A stretch of DNA of 64,000 nt, taken from positions 218,233 through 282,232 of the forward strand of contig NZ_FPKW01000005.1 in the NCBI RefSeq assembly GCF_900114875.1. Reading direction: 5' to 3'. Made by a program: the position numbers and the translations under genes. Source of the DNA: Chryseobacterium limigenitum (GTDB taxonomy: Bacteria; Bacteroidota; Bacteroidia; Flavobacteriales; Weeksellaceae). Shown here in pieces: positions 14,084-22,030 of the stretch. The notes under the pieces are model-generated. The model did not search any database. It saw only the letters and a program-made list of their open reading frames with translations, and had not been told where the DNA came from. Position 1 is the stretch's first letter, and each line of letters starts with the position of its first letter.

Positions 14084-15880
14084 TTAATCGTTTAGTTTTA
14101 AAACTGCCATGAACGCAGATTGCGGTACTTCTACTCTACCAATCTGCTTCATTTTCTTTTTACCTTCTTTCTGTTTCTCAAGGAGTTTTCTCTTTCTGGA
14201 AATATCTCCTCCGTAACATTTTGCGGTAACGTCTTTTCTTAATGCTTTAATGGTTTCTCTTGCGATAACTTTGGCTCCCAATGCTGCCTGAACTGCAATA
14301 TCAAACTGCTGTCTAGGAATCAGTTCACGAAGCTTTTCACACATTCTCTTACCGATGTAATACGCATTACTGTCGTGAATCAATGATGATAAAGCATCAA
14401 CCATATCTCCATTGATCAGGATATCCATTTTTACCAATTTAGAAGCACGCATTCCGATTGGTGAGTAATCGAAAGATGCATAACCTTTAGAAATTGATTT
14501 TAAACGGTCATAAAAGTCAAAAACAACCTCAGCCAAAGGCATATTGAATGTTAATTCAACTCTGTCTGCCGTTAAATAACTTTGATTTACAATTTCACCT
14601 CTTTTTTCAATACAAAGTGTCATTACAGAACCTACAAAATCAGATTTTGTAATGATAGAAGCTTTAATATAAGGCTCTTCAACTCTGTCTAAAAGATTGG
14701 GGTCAATCATTTCAGAAGGGTTATTGATTAATATTGCTGTATCAGGATCTTTTTTCGAATATCCGTGGTATGAAACGTTGGGAACCGTCGTGATAACATC
14801 CATGTTAAACTCTCTGTCTAAACGTTCCTGAACGATTTCCATGTGAAGCATTCCTAAGAATCCGCAACGGAAACCAAAACCAAGCGCTGCTGAACTTTCC
14901 GGTTCGAAAACCAAAGAAGCATCATTTAGTCTTAATTTTTCCAGTGAAAATCTTAATTCTTCAAAATCTTCAGATTCGATAGGATAAATACCCGCAAAAA
15001 CCATAGGCTTTACTTCCTCAAATCCATCAATCGCTGCTGCTGCAGGATTTACAAAAGAGGTAATGGTATCCCCTACTTTTACTTCTCTGGCATCTTTAAT
15101 TCCGGAAATAATGTAACCTACATCACCACAATGAATTGTTTTTTTAGGAACCTGCTTTAATTTTAAAGTACCAACTTCATCCGCACCATATTCTTTTCCA
15201 GTTGCGAAAAATTTAATCTTTTCGTTTTTAGAAATACTTCCGTTTACTATTTTGAAATAGGCTTCAATTCCTCTGAATGGATTGTAAACAGAGTCAAAAA
15301 TCAACGCCTGAAGCGGTGCATCCGGATCTCCAACCGGAGCCGGAATTTTGTTCACAATATGCTCAAGCAAATCATGAACTCCTTCTCCCGTTTTTCCTGA
15401 AACTCTAAGAACGTCTTCATATTTACATCCTAAAAGTCCCATAATCTCGTCGGTAACTTCTTCCGGATTTGCAGATGGAAGATCTATTTTATTAAGAATC
15501 GGAATAATTTCCAAGTCATTTTCCAGCGCTAAATAAAGGTTACTAATCGTTTGTGCCTGAATACTTTGCGCAGCATCAACAATAAGAAGCGCACCTTCAC
15601 AGGCTGCAATAGAACGGGAAACCTCGTAAGAGAAATCTACGTGTCCCGGTGTATCAATTAGATTTAAAATATATTTTTCTCCTTTATATTCATAATCCAT
15701 TTGGATGGCGTGAGACTTTATCGTGATCCCACGTTCTTTCTCCAAATCCATATCATCCAGTGTCTGAGACTGCAACTCTCTCTGAGTAACAGTATTGGTA
15801 TATTCCAATAGCCTATCCGCCAAAGTACTTTTACCGTGGTCAATATGAGCGATTATGCAAAAATTTCGTATGTTTTTCAT
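14084..15880 (-). CDS. lepA: Elongation factor 4 (LepA)
   Basis: Ribosome-associated translational GTPase that back-translocates or remodels stalled ribosomes. The 598 residues match the normal length. G motifs are intact: [10 protein letters not shown] (G1), RGITIKS (G2), DTPGH (G3) and NKIDLP (G4). The LepA-specific C-terminal domain is present, with [17 protein letters not shown] and the basic end [12 protein letters not shown]. It stands alone between two terminators. Confidence 0.98.
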   Translation of the reverse strand: MKNIRNFCIIAHIDHGKSTLADRLLEYTNTVTQRELQSQTLDDMDLEKERGITIKSHAIQMDYEYKGEKYILNLIDTPGHVDFSYEVSRSIAACEGALLIVDAAQSIQAQTISNLYLALENDLEIIPILNKIDLPSANPEEVTDEIMGLLGCKYEDVLRVSGKTGEGVHDLLEHIVNKIPAPVGDPDAPLQALIFDSVYNPFRGIEAYFKIVNGSISKNEKIKFFATGKEYGADEVGTLKLKQVPKKTIHCGDVGYIISGIKDAREVKVGDTITSFVNPAAAAIDGFEEVKPMVFAGIYPIESEDFEELRFSLEKLRLNDASLVFEPESSAALGFGFRCGFLGMLHMEIVQERLDREFNMDVITTVPNVSYHGYSKKDPDTAILINNPSEMIDPNLLDRVEEPYIKASIITKSDFVGSVMTLCIEKRGEIVNQSYLTADRVELTFNMPLAEVVFDFYDRLKSISKGYASFDYSPIGMRASKLVKMDILINGDMVDALSSLIHDSNAYYIGKRMCEKLRELIPRQQFDIAVQAALGAKVIARETIKALRKDVTAKCYGGDISRKRKLLEKQKEGKKKMKQIGRVEVPQSAFMAVLKLND

Positions 15881-15912
15881 TTAAGAACCTTGTAATTTGC
15901 AAAGATAAAAAA

Positions 15913-15935
15913 AAGAGAGACAATTCCTCTCTCTT
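15913..15935 (-). terminator. Terminator of the upstream paralog gene
   Basis: AAGAGAGA/TCTCTCTT stem with a 7-nt loop. On the minus strand it is followed by a T tract just before lepA. Confidence 0.75.
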
Positions 15936-15962
15936 AAATTTTTAGTGTGTAATTAATTTTAA

Positions 15963-16979
15963 TTATTCATTCGAAAAATCATATTCTCCGGTTAAAGGAT
16001 CAATTTCAATTTTCGAAAGACCCGCTTTTTCTATGTTCTTTTTGTTTGAAGAAGCATCTATTACTGCTCCTATTACACCTCCAATGATGCCTCCAATAAG
16101 TGCTCCGGTAATAGCCGCTCCGGCGTTATTTGTAGGAAACAATTCTTCCTTTGAAGATAAAATATAAAATTTATTATCTTCTTTTACCATTTCTATCAAC
16201 CTAAAGGGAGTTGAACGATAAGCCATACCATTGTCTACGATCGCAAAAACATCATTCGTGAACGTATCATAGCCGTTTTTATTTGAAACCCCGGTTACTA
16301 CACCTTTGCTGTTTTTCTTTACTGAATAATCACTATTTGGCTCTTGCTTAGAAAAAGACCTGTAATCTGTGTAAACTCCATCTGTAAGCTTTTCAGAATT
16401 AAATAATTTGAATTTTCCTGAGATTACTTTCTCATAATCATTCAGCTCTCCTTCAGAAATTGGAAAATTTGTTATGGGCTCAGAGTAGGAATCTTTAATC
16501 AATGAACTTATCTCTAGTGAGATTTTGTATGCAATTGCTCTTGTAATATAGGCATGATCTTTAGGTTCATAATCTTTCATAATATTAGCTCGTTTAACGA
16601 AATAATATTTGTCATTTCTTTTAATAAATGTTGCCATTTTAAGCTTGAGCTTTCCTATGATTGATTTTCCTTTTTGTTCATCACCAGCTTTCAATTCTTC
16701 CAATATCAGCAAAAATTCTGTATTTCCGGGCGTTTTATTATCCTCCAAAAACCACTTTTGAAAAAGATTTTCCAAATTTTCATCTTCAAACTTTAGCTCA
16801 TAAGGCTCTTTTCTGTGAGAAACCGTTCCGATAGTTTTATCATCCCTCCTATCAATTAAGGTAAGTGATTTTGCAATTTTGTTTTTATCCTTTATACTTT
16901 GTGTAAGTTGTATGAATTGGGTTTTCTGGGCAAATACTGTCCCTGAAAATAAAAGGAACAATAGAATGTGTTTCATCAT
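15963..16979 (-). CDS. Secreted protein of unknown function, paralog A
   Basis: A 338-residue exported protein with a signal peptide ending TVFAQ. It opens with a conserved LIDRRDDKTIGT segment and ends IDPLTGEYDFSNE, and both features recur in the next gene upstream. A Gly/Ala-rich helix near 290-315 (GAAITGALIGGIIGG) resembles glycine-zipper membrane segments. The start at 16979 is preferred over one at 16994 because the latter would lie inside the -7 box (16992-16999); the ATG at 16976 is equally possible. Function unknown. Confidence 0.8.
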   Translation of the reverse strand: MMKHILLFLLFSGTVFAQKTQFIQLTQSIKDKNKIAKSLTLIDRRDDKTIGTVSHRKEPYELKFEDENLENLFQKWFLEDNKTPGNTEFLLILEELKAGDEQKGKSIIGKLKLKMATFIKRNDKYYFVKRANIMKDYEPKDHAYITRAIAYKISLEISSLIKDSYSEPITNFPISEGELNDYEKVISGKFKLFNSEKLTDGVYTDYRSFSKQEPNSDYSVKKNSKGVVTGVSNKNGYDTFTNDVFAIVDNGMAYRSTPFRLIEMVKEDNKFYILSSKEELFPTNNAGAAITGALIGGIIGGVIGAVIDASSNKKNIEKAGLSKIEIDPLTGEYDFSNE

Positions 16980-16991
16980 ATATATTTTCCG

Positions 16992-16999
16992 CAAAAGTA
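16992..16999 (-). promoter_or_regulatory. -7 box of paralog A
   Basis: TACTTTTG on the minus strand, about 12 bp before the start codon. The matching element of paralog B is TATTTTTG at 18113-18120, in a homologous upstream sequence. Confidence 0.5.
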
Positions 17000-17019
17000 A
17001 GAATTAGTTTAAAATAAAA

Positions 17020-17042
17020 GACTCTCACAAAACGTAAGAGTC
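17020..17042 (-). terminator. Terminator of paralog B
   Basis: GACTCT/AGAGTC stem (17020-17025 with 17037-17042). Closely resembles the hairpin at 18142-18173, showing that the intergenic region was duplicated with the gene. Confidence 0.65.
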
Positions 17043-17048
17043 ATTATT

Positions 17049-18095
17049 TTATTCATTCGAAAAATCATATTCTCCGGTTAAAGGATCAATATAAATCTCA
17101 AACATCTCTCCTTTTCTCTCCTTATTTTGCCTTAAACCTCGCTCAAAAATACCAACAAGCCCAATTGCAACACCGCCGTACATTCCTCCGCCAGCGCCAC
17201 CACCAACACTCACAAAAACGGCAGAATTTCGGACAGGTAAAATATATCCTCTGTTACTGACGATGTAAAATCCTTTTTCATTTTTATTTAATTCTAAAAA
17301 TCCTGAGTATGTTTTCTTGTAAGCTTTTCCGTTTTCTACATAAGCAAACATTTCACTCGCTGAGATCTTATCTTTTTTACCGTTCTCTTCTTTTACAGCT
17401 CTTAAAACATTTCCTTTATCATTTTTCTCAAGAACATAATTTCCAATTTCCGGAGTTTGATTTAAAAATGCAGTATTGCTTAGATAAACTCCATCTTTTA
17501 ACTGTCCGTTTTTATACGCTTCAGAATTGTTCTTTACATACGATTCGTAATCTGCAAGGTCATTCATTATAACAGTATTTTCCGCAGGTTTCATTGTATA
17601 TGTTTTCTTCATAAACATTGCAATAATAACCGGAATATTCTTTACAACAACATCAGATATATTTTTATTCTTAAAACTATAAACCGTATCTTTCTTATAC
17701 AAAAATCTGTAATTATCTCCTTCTTTAAGGAAAGTTTGTGCCGAAAAATCAATATCAGCTTCTGTTTCTTTGCCTACAGTTTCTCCAAGTGCCGTTTTTA
17801 ATCTTTTTAAAATTAAAACCATCTCATGCTTTCCTCCTTTATGATTACTATCTGTATACCATTGACTTAGAAAATTATTAATGGTAGCAGGAAAAACAAT
17901 CTCTTTCATTTCTTTAGCGTCACCAAAAGGCATCTCTCCTATCTTTTTATCTTCTCTCTGATCAATTACTTCAAGAGATTTGTAAATATTTCCTTTTGGA
18001 TTTGATAGATTTCCTCTTTCCTTAATAATTTCCTGAGCCTGCGAAAACCCGAGAATAGAAATGAAAACAAGTGTGAACTGTAAGATTTTTTTCAT
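17049..18095 (-). CDS. Secreted protein of unknown function, paralog B
   Basis: A 348-residue exported protein with a signal peptide ending LGFSQ. It aligns with paralog A along its length: VIDQREDKKIGEMPFG near residue 46, a KDGVYLSNTAFL-type segment in the middle, a Gly-rich stretch (GGGAGGGMYGGV) near 300, and the same ending, IDPLTGEYDFSNE. The pair is a tandem duplication that includes upstream promoter and terminator sequence. Function unknown. Confidence 0.85.
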   Translation of the reverse strand: MKKILQFTLVFISILGFSQAQEIIKERGNLSNPKGNIYKSLEVIDQREDKKIGEMPFGDAKEMKEIVFPATINNFLSQWYTDSNHKGGKHEMVLILKRLKTALGETVGKETEADIDFSAQTFLKEGDNYRFLYKKDTVYSFKNKNISDVVVKNIPVIIAMFMKKTYTMKPAENTVIMNDLADYESYVKNNSEAYKNGQLKDGVYLSNTAFLNQTPEIGNYVLEKNDKGNVLRAVKEENGKKDKISASEMFAYVENGKAYKKTYSGFLELNKNEKGFYIVSNRGYILPVRNSAVFVSVGGGAGGGMYGGVAIGLVGIFERGLRQNKERKGEMFEIYIDPLTGEYDFSNE

Positions 18096-18141
18096 GTGAT
18101 AAAAGATTTACTCAAAAATATGAATTAGTTTAAAAATTAAA

Positions 18142-18173
18142 CGACTCTCACAAAAAAAGATTTGTAAGAGTCG
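18142..18173 (-). terminator. Terminator of the sigma-factor operon
   Basis: CGACTCT (18142-18148) pairs with AGAGTCG (18167-18173). It lies just after the 18197 stop in the direction of transcription, with T-rich sequence following. Confidence 0.65.
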
Positions 18174-18196
18174 TCCAACATTAAAAAAATAAACTA

Positions 18197-18706
18197 TTAT
18201 GGTGATTGCCTTTGGCCTCCAGCATTATTGTTTCCGTGAGGTCTTCTTTCATTCATTTTATCTCTCATCATACCTTCAGATTGAAACAGCTTCAAGACTT
18301 TCTGGCAAGGAATAACTTCCTGCATTTTATCTGCGTATCTTTTTCTATTATCTAATAATTTTTGTCCCACTTCAAAACTCTGCTGCAACTTTGCTTTTGC
18401 TTCATCATCAGATAAAGTTTCCGGGTTAAAATTAGAATTAAACTGGCTTTTTATTTGTTTCTGGTTATCAAGATATTCGTTGTAAAGCTGTGTAAATTCT
18501 GCTTTATCACTTGCTTCAATATCAAGATTATCCATCACCATATTATTCCTAAACTTGGCAAGAAGAGCTTTTCTTTCTTCTGGAGAAAGATTATTTATTA
18601 CCTCTTTTCTTTGTTTAGGGTCCATTTTTTTCCAGTCATAATCCGTTTTTTGGGCATTTAAGCCAAAACCATAAATAATAAAAAGTGTAAATAATATCTT
18701 TTTCAT
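18197..18706 (-). CDS. Periplasmic Spy/CpxP-like protein in a sigma-factor operon
   Basis: A 169-residue exported protein with signal peptide ending LNAQ, then a helical, highly charged domain with segments such as NLSPEERKALLAKF and a Gly/Asn/Gln-rich tail. The composition and position (third gene after an ECF sigma factor and its membrane partner) resemble the periplasmic LTxxQ-type helical proteins linked to envelope stress sensing. No LTxxQ motif is exact, so this is a structural analogy. The start lies 6 bp after the stop of the membrane gene. Confidence 0.75.
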   Translation of the reverse strand: MKKILFTLFIIYGFGLNAQKTDYDWKKMDPKQRKEVINNLSPEERKALLAKFRNNMVMDNLDIEASDKAEFTQLYNEYLDNQKQIKSQFNSNFNPETLSDDEAKAKLQQSFEVGQKLLDNRKRYADKMQEVIPCQKVLKLFQSEGMMRDKMNERRPHGNNNAGGQRQSP

Positions 18707-18712
18707 CTTTCT

Positions 18713-19249
18713 TTAATTATATAAATCCAAATAAACATCCTGAGTCGAATTGCTTGCTAATTCTGAAATTTCAGAATTAGAAAACGAATCTAAATATTCA
18801 TTCATTTGAGTTTCCGTTTTCTTAGAAGCCGGCTTCACTGTTTTTGGTGTAGCCGTTCCCTTTTTTGTTTCTATATCTTGTGAAACTAAGTTCCTACTGT
18901 TTTGATTTACAATTGTTTGATTGTTTTTTTCAACAGAAGTTAAATCCGATTTTAAAGTTTCATAAGCGATCTCGCTTTCTGATTTTGGCGCCTGAGTATC
19001 CGCAACATACTTTGCTCCGGAATTTCCTGCATCTTTTGCCGAATCATCATTTTGATTAAAAACAAAAGTAGCTCCAAAGATCAATGCTAACGATGCAGCT
19101 GCCGCATAAGCCCAATTCAGTTTAAAGATAGGTGCTTTTTTGGTATTTTTTACATCATTTATTACTTTTTCCTGAATATTTTCAAACAAATTATCAGGAA
19201 CCTTGTAAATGTTTTTACGTTCTAATTTTTCTATATCGAACTCTTTCAT
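18713..19249 (-). CDS. Putative anti-sigma factor, membrane-anchored
   Basis: A 178-residue protein with an N-terminal cytoplasmic segment of about 45 residues, one transmembrane helix (about 47-64, WAYAAAASLALIFGATFVF) and a Ser/Thr/Lys-rich periplasmic part. This topology, with the gene 19 bp downstream of an ECF sigma gene, is that of an anti-sigma factor. No zinc (ZAS) motif is seen, so recognition rests on topology and position. Confidence 0.75.
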   Translation of the reverse strand: MKEFDIEKLERKNIYKVPDNLFENIQEKVINDVKNTKKAPIFKLNWAYAAAASLALIFGATFVFNQNDDSAKDAGNSGAKYVADTQAPKSESEIAYETLKSDLTSVEKNNQTIVNQNSRNLVSQDIETKKGTATPKTVKPASKKTETQMNEYLDSFSNSEISELASNSTQDVYLDLYN

Positions 19250-19268
19250 GTCTTTTGCGTCTCAAAAA

Positions 19269-19820
19269 TTATTTCTCGTAATTTTCTTTTATATACTCTT
19301 CTATTTTCTGCTTGGCATAGTGATAATTTGTTTTCAAAGTACCTACCGACATATCTACAATTTTAGATATCTCTTCGTAAGGTAAATCATCATAATACCG
19401 CATCATAAATACCAGTTTCTGCTTTTCGGGCAGGCTTTGTATAGCATTCTGTAGCAATATTTGTATCTCTTCTGCATCACTTGATACATTGTCTGCAACA
19501 AGATTCTGCATATAATATTCCGGATCTTCATCAGTCTTCTGCATTTTCTTTAACTTGTTTACCTGCTGTAATGCTTCGTTGGTCGCGATCCTGTACAGCC
19601 AGGTGTACAACTGACTATCATTTTTGAACTGATGAAAATTCTGATATGCTTTAATGAATGTTTCCTGCAACGTATCCTGCGCAAGGTCACCATCCACAAT
19701 GATTCTTCTTATATGCCAATACAATCTACTTTGATAAGCATCCATCAACGCGCGAACTCCTTTCTCCTGAGTTCGTGGGTTTTGCATCAGCGTAATAATT
19801 TCCGCGTCCTTAATCTTCAT
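19269..19820 (-). CDS. ECF-type RNA polymerase sigma factor
   Basis: A 183-residue sigma-70 family factor of the extracytoplasmic-function group. Region 2 is at about 18-90 (DTLQETFIKAYQNFHQF and TWLYRIATNEA), and region 4 at about 120-175 (LPEKQKLVFMMRYYDDLPYEEIS with a helix-turn-helix). It is followed by its likely membrane-bound regulator and a periplasmic helical protein. It probably responds to cell-envelope conditions. Confidence 0.93.
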   Translation of the reverse strand: MKIKDAEIITLMQNPRTQEKGVRALMDAYQSRLYWHIRRIIVDGDLAQDTLQETFIKAYQNFHQFKNDSQLYTWLYRIATNEALQQVNKLKKMQKTDEDPEYYMQNLVADNVSSDAEEIQILLQNAIQSLPEKQKLVFMMRYYDDLPYEEISKIVDMSVGTLKTNYHYAKQKIEEYIKENYEK

Positions 19821-19913
19821 AAGATGCTTTCATTGTTTTGGATTACAAAAATAATGGAAAGTTAAATTACCTATTCAATTTTAAGTCCAAAAAATAGATT
19901 CATTTGAATATTT

Positions 19914-20041
19914 TAAACGCAAAGGTCGCTAGGGTTTACTTTTACGAGCATATTTTTTCGTTTGCAAAGGCATTTCATTCAGCCATGATCGCTCGTTTTA
20001 TCCTCTGCTGAGTGTGAACGCTTTTGCGAGCGAAAAATATT
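19914..20041. repeat. Dispersed intergenic repeat, copy 3 (with inverted half)
   Basis: Starts AAACGCAAAGGTCGCTAGGG, runs through TTTGCAAAGGCATTTCATTC, then continues with an inverted half (CTGAGTGTGAACGC...GCGAGCGAAAAATAT, 20009-20041). It occupies nearly half of the 302-bp gap upstream of the sigma gene. Otherwise I see only AT-rich sequence there. Confidence 0.6.
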
Positions 20042-20110
20042 TAATTAATTGATTTAAAAAACTTCTAATTTCCCAAAACCAACTCCCTTTTTAAACTCAT
20101 CTTAAAATAT

Positions 20111-20118
20111 TATCTTTG
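20111..20118 (+). promoter_or_regulatory. -7 box of the 20123 gene
   Basis: TATCTTTG ends 4 bp before the ATG, so transcription should begin at or next to the start codon, giving a leaderless or nearly leaderless mRNA. No TTG element at the expected distance. Confidence 0.5.
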
Positions 20119-20122
20119 TTTT

Positions 20123-20872
20123 ATGCAAATTGTAATTATCGGTTCCGGAAATGTAGCCTATCATCTGGCAAAAGCTTTTGTTCTGAATAACATTCCATTA
20201 GCTCAGGTTTTTGGAAGAAACGAAAAAGATTTAAATAAAATTTCTGAAGAATTAAAAGTTCCTTATTCCACAGAAAAACTGGAAGATGCAGATCTGTATA
20301 TTATTTGTGTAAGTGACGGTTCTGTAGAAAATGTTTCTAAATTAATCACTAAAAAAGATTGCTTGGTAGTGCATACTTCAGGATCATTACCCAAAGAAAT
20401 CTTAGCAGGAGAGTACAGAAAATCAAGCTTTTATCCTTTACAGACTTTTTCTAAATCTAAAGAATTGAATTATGAAAAAATTCCTTTTTTCATAGAAACT
20501 GAAAATGAAGAGGACAAGAAAATTCTTTTTGAAATCGCTTCAAAAATTTCAAAAAACGTAATGGAAAGTACTCATGAAAAGAGAAAATATATTCATTTGA
20601 CGGCCGTTTTTGCCTGCAATTTTGTGAATCATCTTTTTTCAAGAGCCAAAGAAATTTCAGATTCTCAGGAGATTCCATTTGATTATTTTTTACCGCTGAT
20701 TGATGAAACCGTTCAAAAAATCCATGAAATAGAACCTAAATCAGCCCAAACCGGACCCGCCGTAAGAAATGATGCCCGTATTTTGCAATTGCATGAACAA
20801 TTATTGAAAGACGAAAGTCTGGAGATCTATAAAACAATGAATCATTCTATTAAAAAAATGTATGAGCTATAA
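20123..20872 (+). CDS. Rossmann-like oxidoreductase with DUF2520 domain
   Basis: A 249-residue NAD(P)-binding protein. It begins with a Rossmann fold (IVIIGSGNVAYHLAKAF, GxGxxA type), then HTSGSLP near 90, and a helical C-terminal DUF2520 half with AVFACNFVNHLF and TGPAVRNDARI near 210. The fold is shared with ProC-like and F420-dependent NADP reductases; the substrate is not known. The last 11 bp overlap kdsC, so the two are co-translated. Confidence 0.88.
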   Translation: MQIVIIGSGNVAYHLAKAFVLNNIPLAQVFGRNEKDLNKISEELKVPYSTEKLEDADLYIICVSDGSVENVSKLITKKDCLVVHTSGSLPKEILAGEYRKSSFYPLQTFSKSKELNYEKIPFFIETENEEDKKILFEIASKISKNVMESTHEKRKYIHLTAVFACNFVNHLFSRAKEISDSQEIPFDYFLPLIDETVQKIHEIEPKSAQTGPAVRNDARILQLHEQLLKDESLEIYKTMNHSIKKMYEL

Positions 20873-21380
20873 AGAGAAATTAAAAGATATAAAAGCATTT
20901 GTATTTGATGTAGACGGCGTATTCACAGATGGAAGCGTTTATCTGATGCCCGGAGGAAATATGTCGAGAGTTATGAATGTCTTAGATGGTTATGCAGTTG
21001 TTAAAGCCTTAAAAAACAATTATTTAATTGGAGTAATTACTGGTGGAAATGATGAAATGGTAAAACACAGAATCAATTATCTTGGAATTCAGGATTACTA
21101 TCCAAAATCTCACGATAAAATGGTTGATTTTGAGGAATTTAAATCAAAATATAATCTTAAAAACGAAGAAATTCTGACAATGGGAGACGATCTTCCTGAT
21201 ATTCATATGATGGAAACGTCGGCTATTGCAACCTGTCCAGAAAATGCGGTTCCTGAAGTAAAAGGAATTTCCGATTATATTTCACCAAAACAGGGTGGAA
21301 GCGGAGCAGTACGCGATGTCATTGAGCAGGTAATGAAAGTTCAGGGAAATTGGCATGAAGACAACACTCAATCTATATAA
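20862..21380 (+). CDS. kdsC: 3-deoxy-D-manno-octulosonate 8-phosphate phosphatase KdsC-like (HAD)
   Basis: HAD-family phosphatase of 172 residues that hydrolyses KDO-8-phosphate in lipopolysaccharide synthesis. HAD motifs: FDVDGVFTDG (motif I), TGGN (motif II), a lysine in SHDKM, and GDDLPD (motif IV). It is a cap-less type C0 enzyme of normal length. It overlaps the DUF2520 gene and is followed after 10 bp by maf. Confidence 0.92.
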   Translation: MSYKEKLKDIKAFVFDVDGVFTDGSVYLMPGGNMSRVMNVLDGYAVVKALKNNYLIGVITGGNDEMVKHRINYLGIQDYYPKSHDKMVDFEEFKSKYNLKNEEILTMGDDLPDIHMMETSAIATCPENAVPEVKGISDYISPKQGGSGAVRDVIEQVMKVQGNWHEDNTQSI

Positions 21381-21390
21381 TTAACTGAAA

Positions 21391-21945
21391 ATGAAGTTAC
21401 TATTAGCATCACAATCTCCAAGGAGAAAAGAACTTTTAACCAATTTAGGATTCGATTTTGAGGTTGTAAAAATAGATTGTGAAGAGATTTTATCAGAAAG
21501 TATTGAAATAGGAGAGGCGGCGGCTTATTTGTCTGAATTAAAAGCAAATGCATTCAGAAATCTTGTGGACGATGAAGTTTTATTGACATCTGATACCGTT
21601 GTAGCCATTGATAACCAAATTCTTGGAAAGCCAAAAGATGAAGCTGAAGCAAAAAAAATGCTGCAGCAATTATCTGGAAAAACACATCAGGTTTATACGG
21701 GAATTACGATTAAAACAATCAATAAAACCATTACAGAGACTGATGTTGCAGATGTAGAACTTGATGAAATTTCGGATGATGAAATAGATTTTTACATTAA
21801 AAATTATAAACCTTTCGATAAAGCAGGAAGCTACGGCATCCAGGAATGGCTTGGAATGGCAAAAATTAAAAATCTGTCCGGCAGTTTTTATACCATTATG
21901 GGGCTTCCTACTCATTTGGTTTACAAAATTTTGAAAGAAATATAA
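21391..21945 (+). CDS. maf: Maf family nucleotide pyrophosphatase
   Basis: House-cleaning NTP pyrophosphatase of 184 residues. Family motifs are LLLASQSPRRKELL at the N terminus, TSDTVVAIDNQILGKPKD, and KAGSYGIQEWLG (catalytic and metal-binding residues near 140-152). It hydrolyses modified or non-canonical NTPs, mainly m5U/pseudo-U or dTTP/UTP types depending on subfamily. Last gene of the three-gene unit. Confidence 0.94.
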   Translation: MKLLLASQSPRRKELLTNLGFDFEVVKIDCEEILSESIEIGEAAAYLSELKANAFRNLVDDEVLLTSDTVVAIDNQILGKPKDEAEAKKMLQQLSGKTHQVYTGITIKTINKTITETDVADVELDEISDDEIDFYIKNYKPFDKAGSYGIQEWLGMAKIKNLSGSFYTIMGLPTHLVYKILKEI

Positions 21946-22030
21946 ATATTTTCAATATAAAATTTTATTATTTTTACAAAATCATCAATCTTTTGATAAT
22001 AAAAAGTAAATTGGCTAGTTATATTGAATA

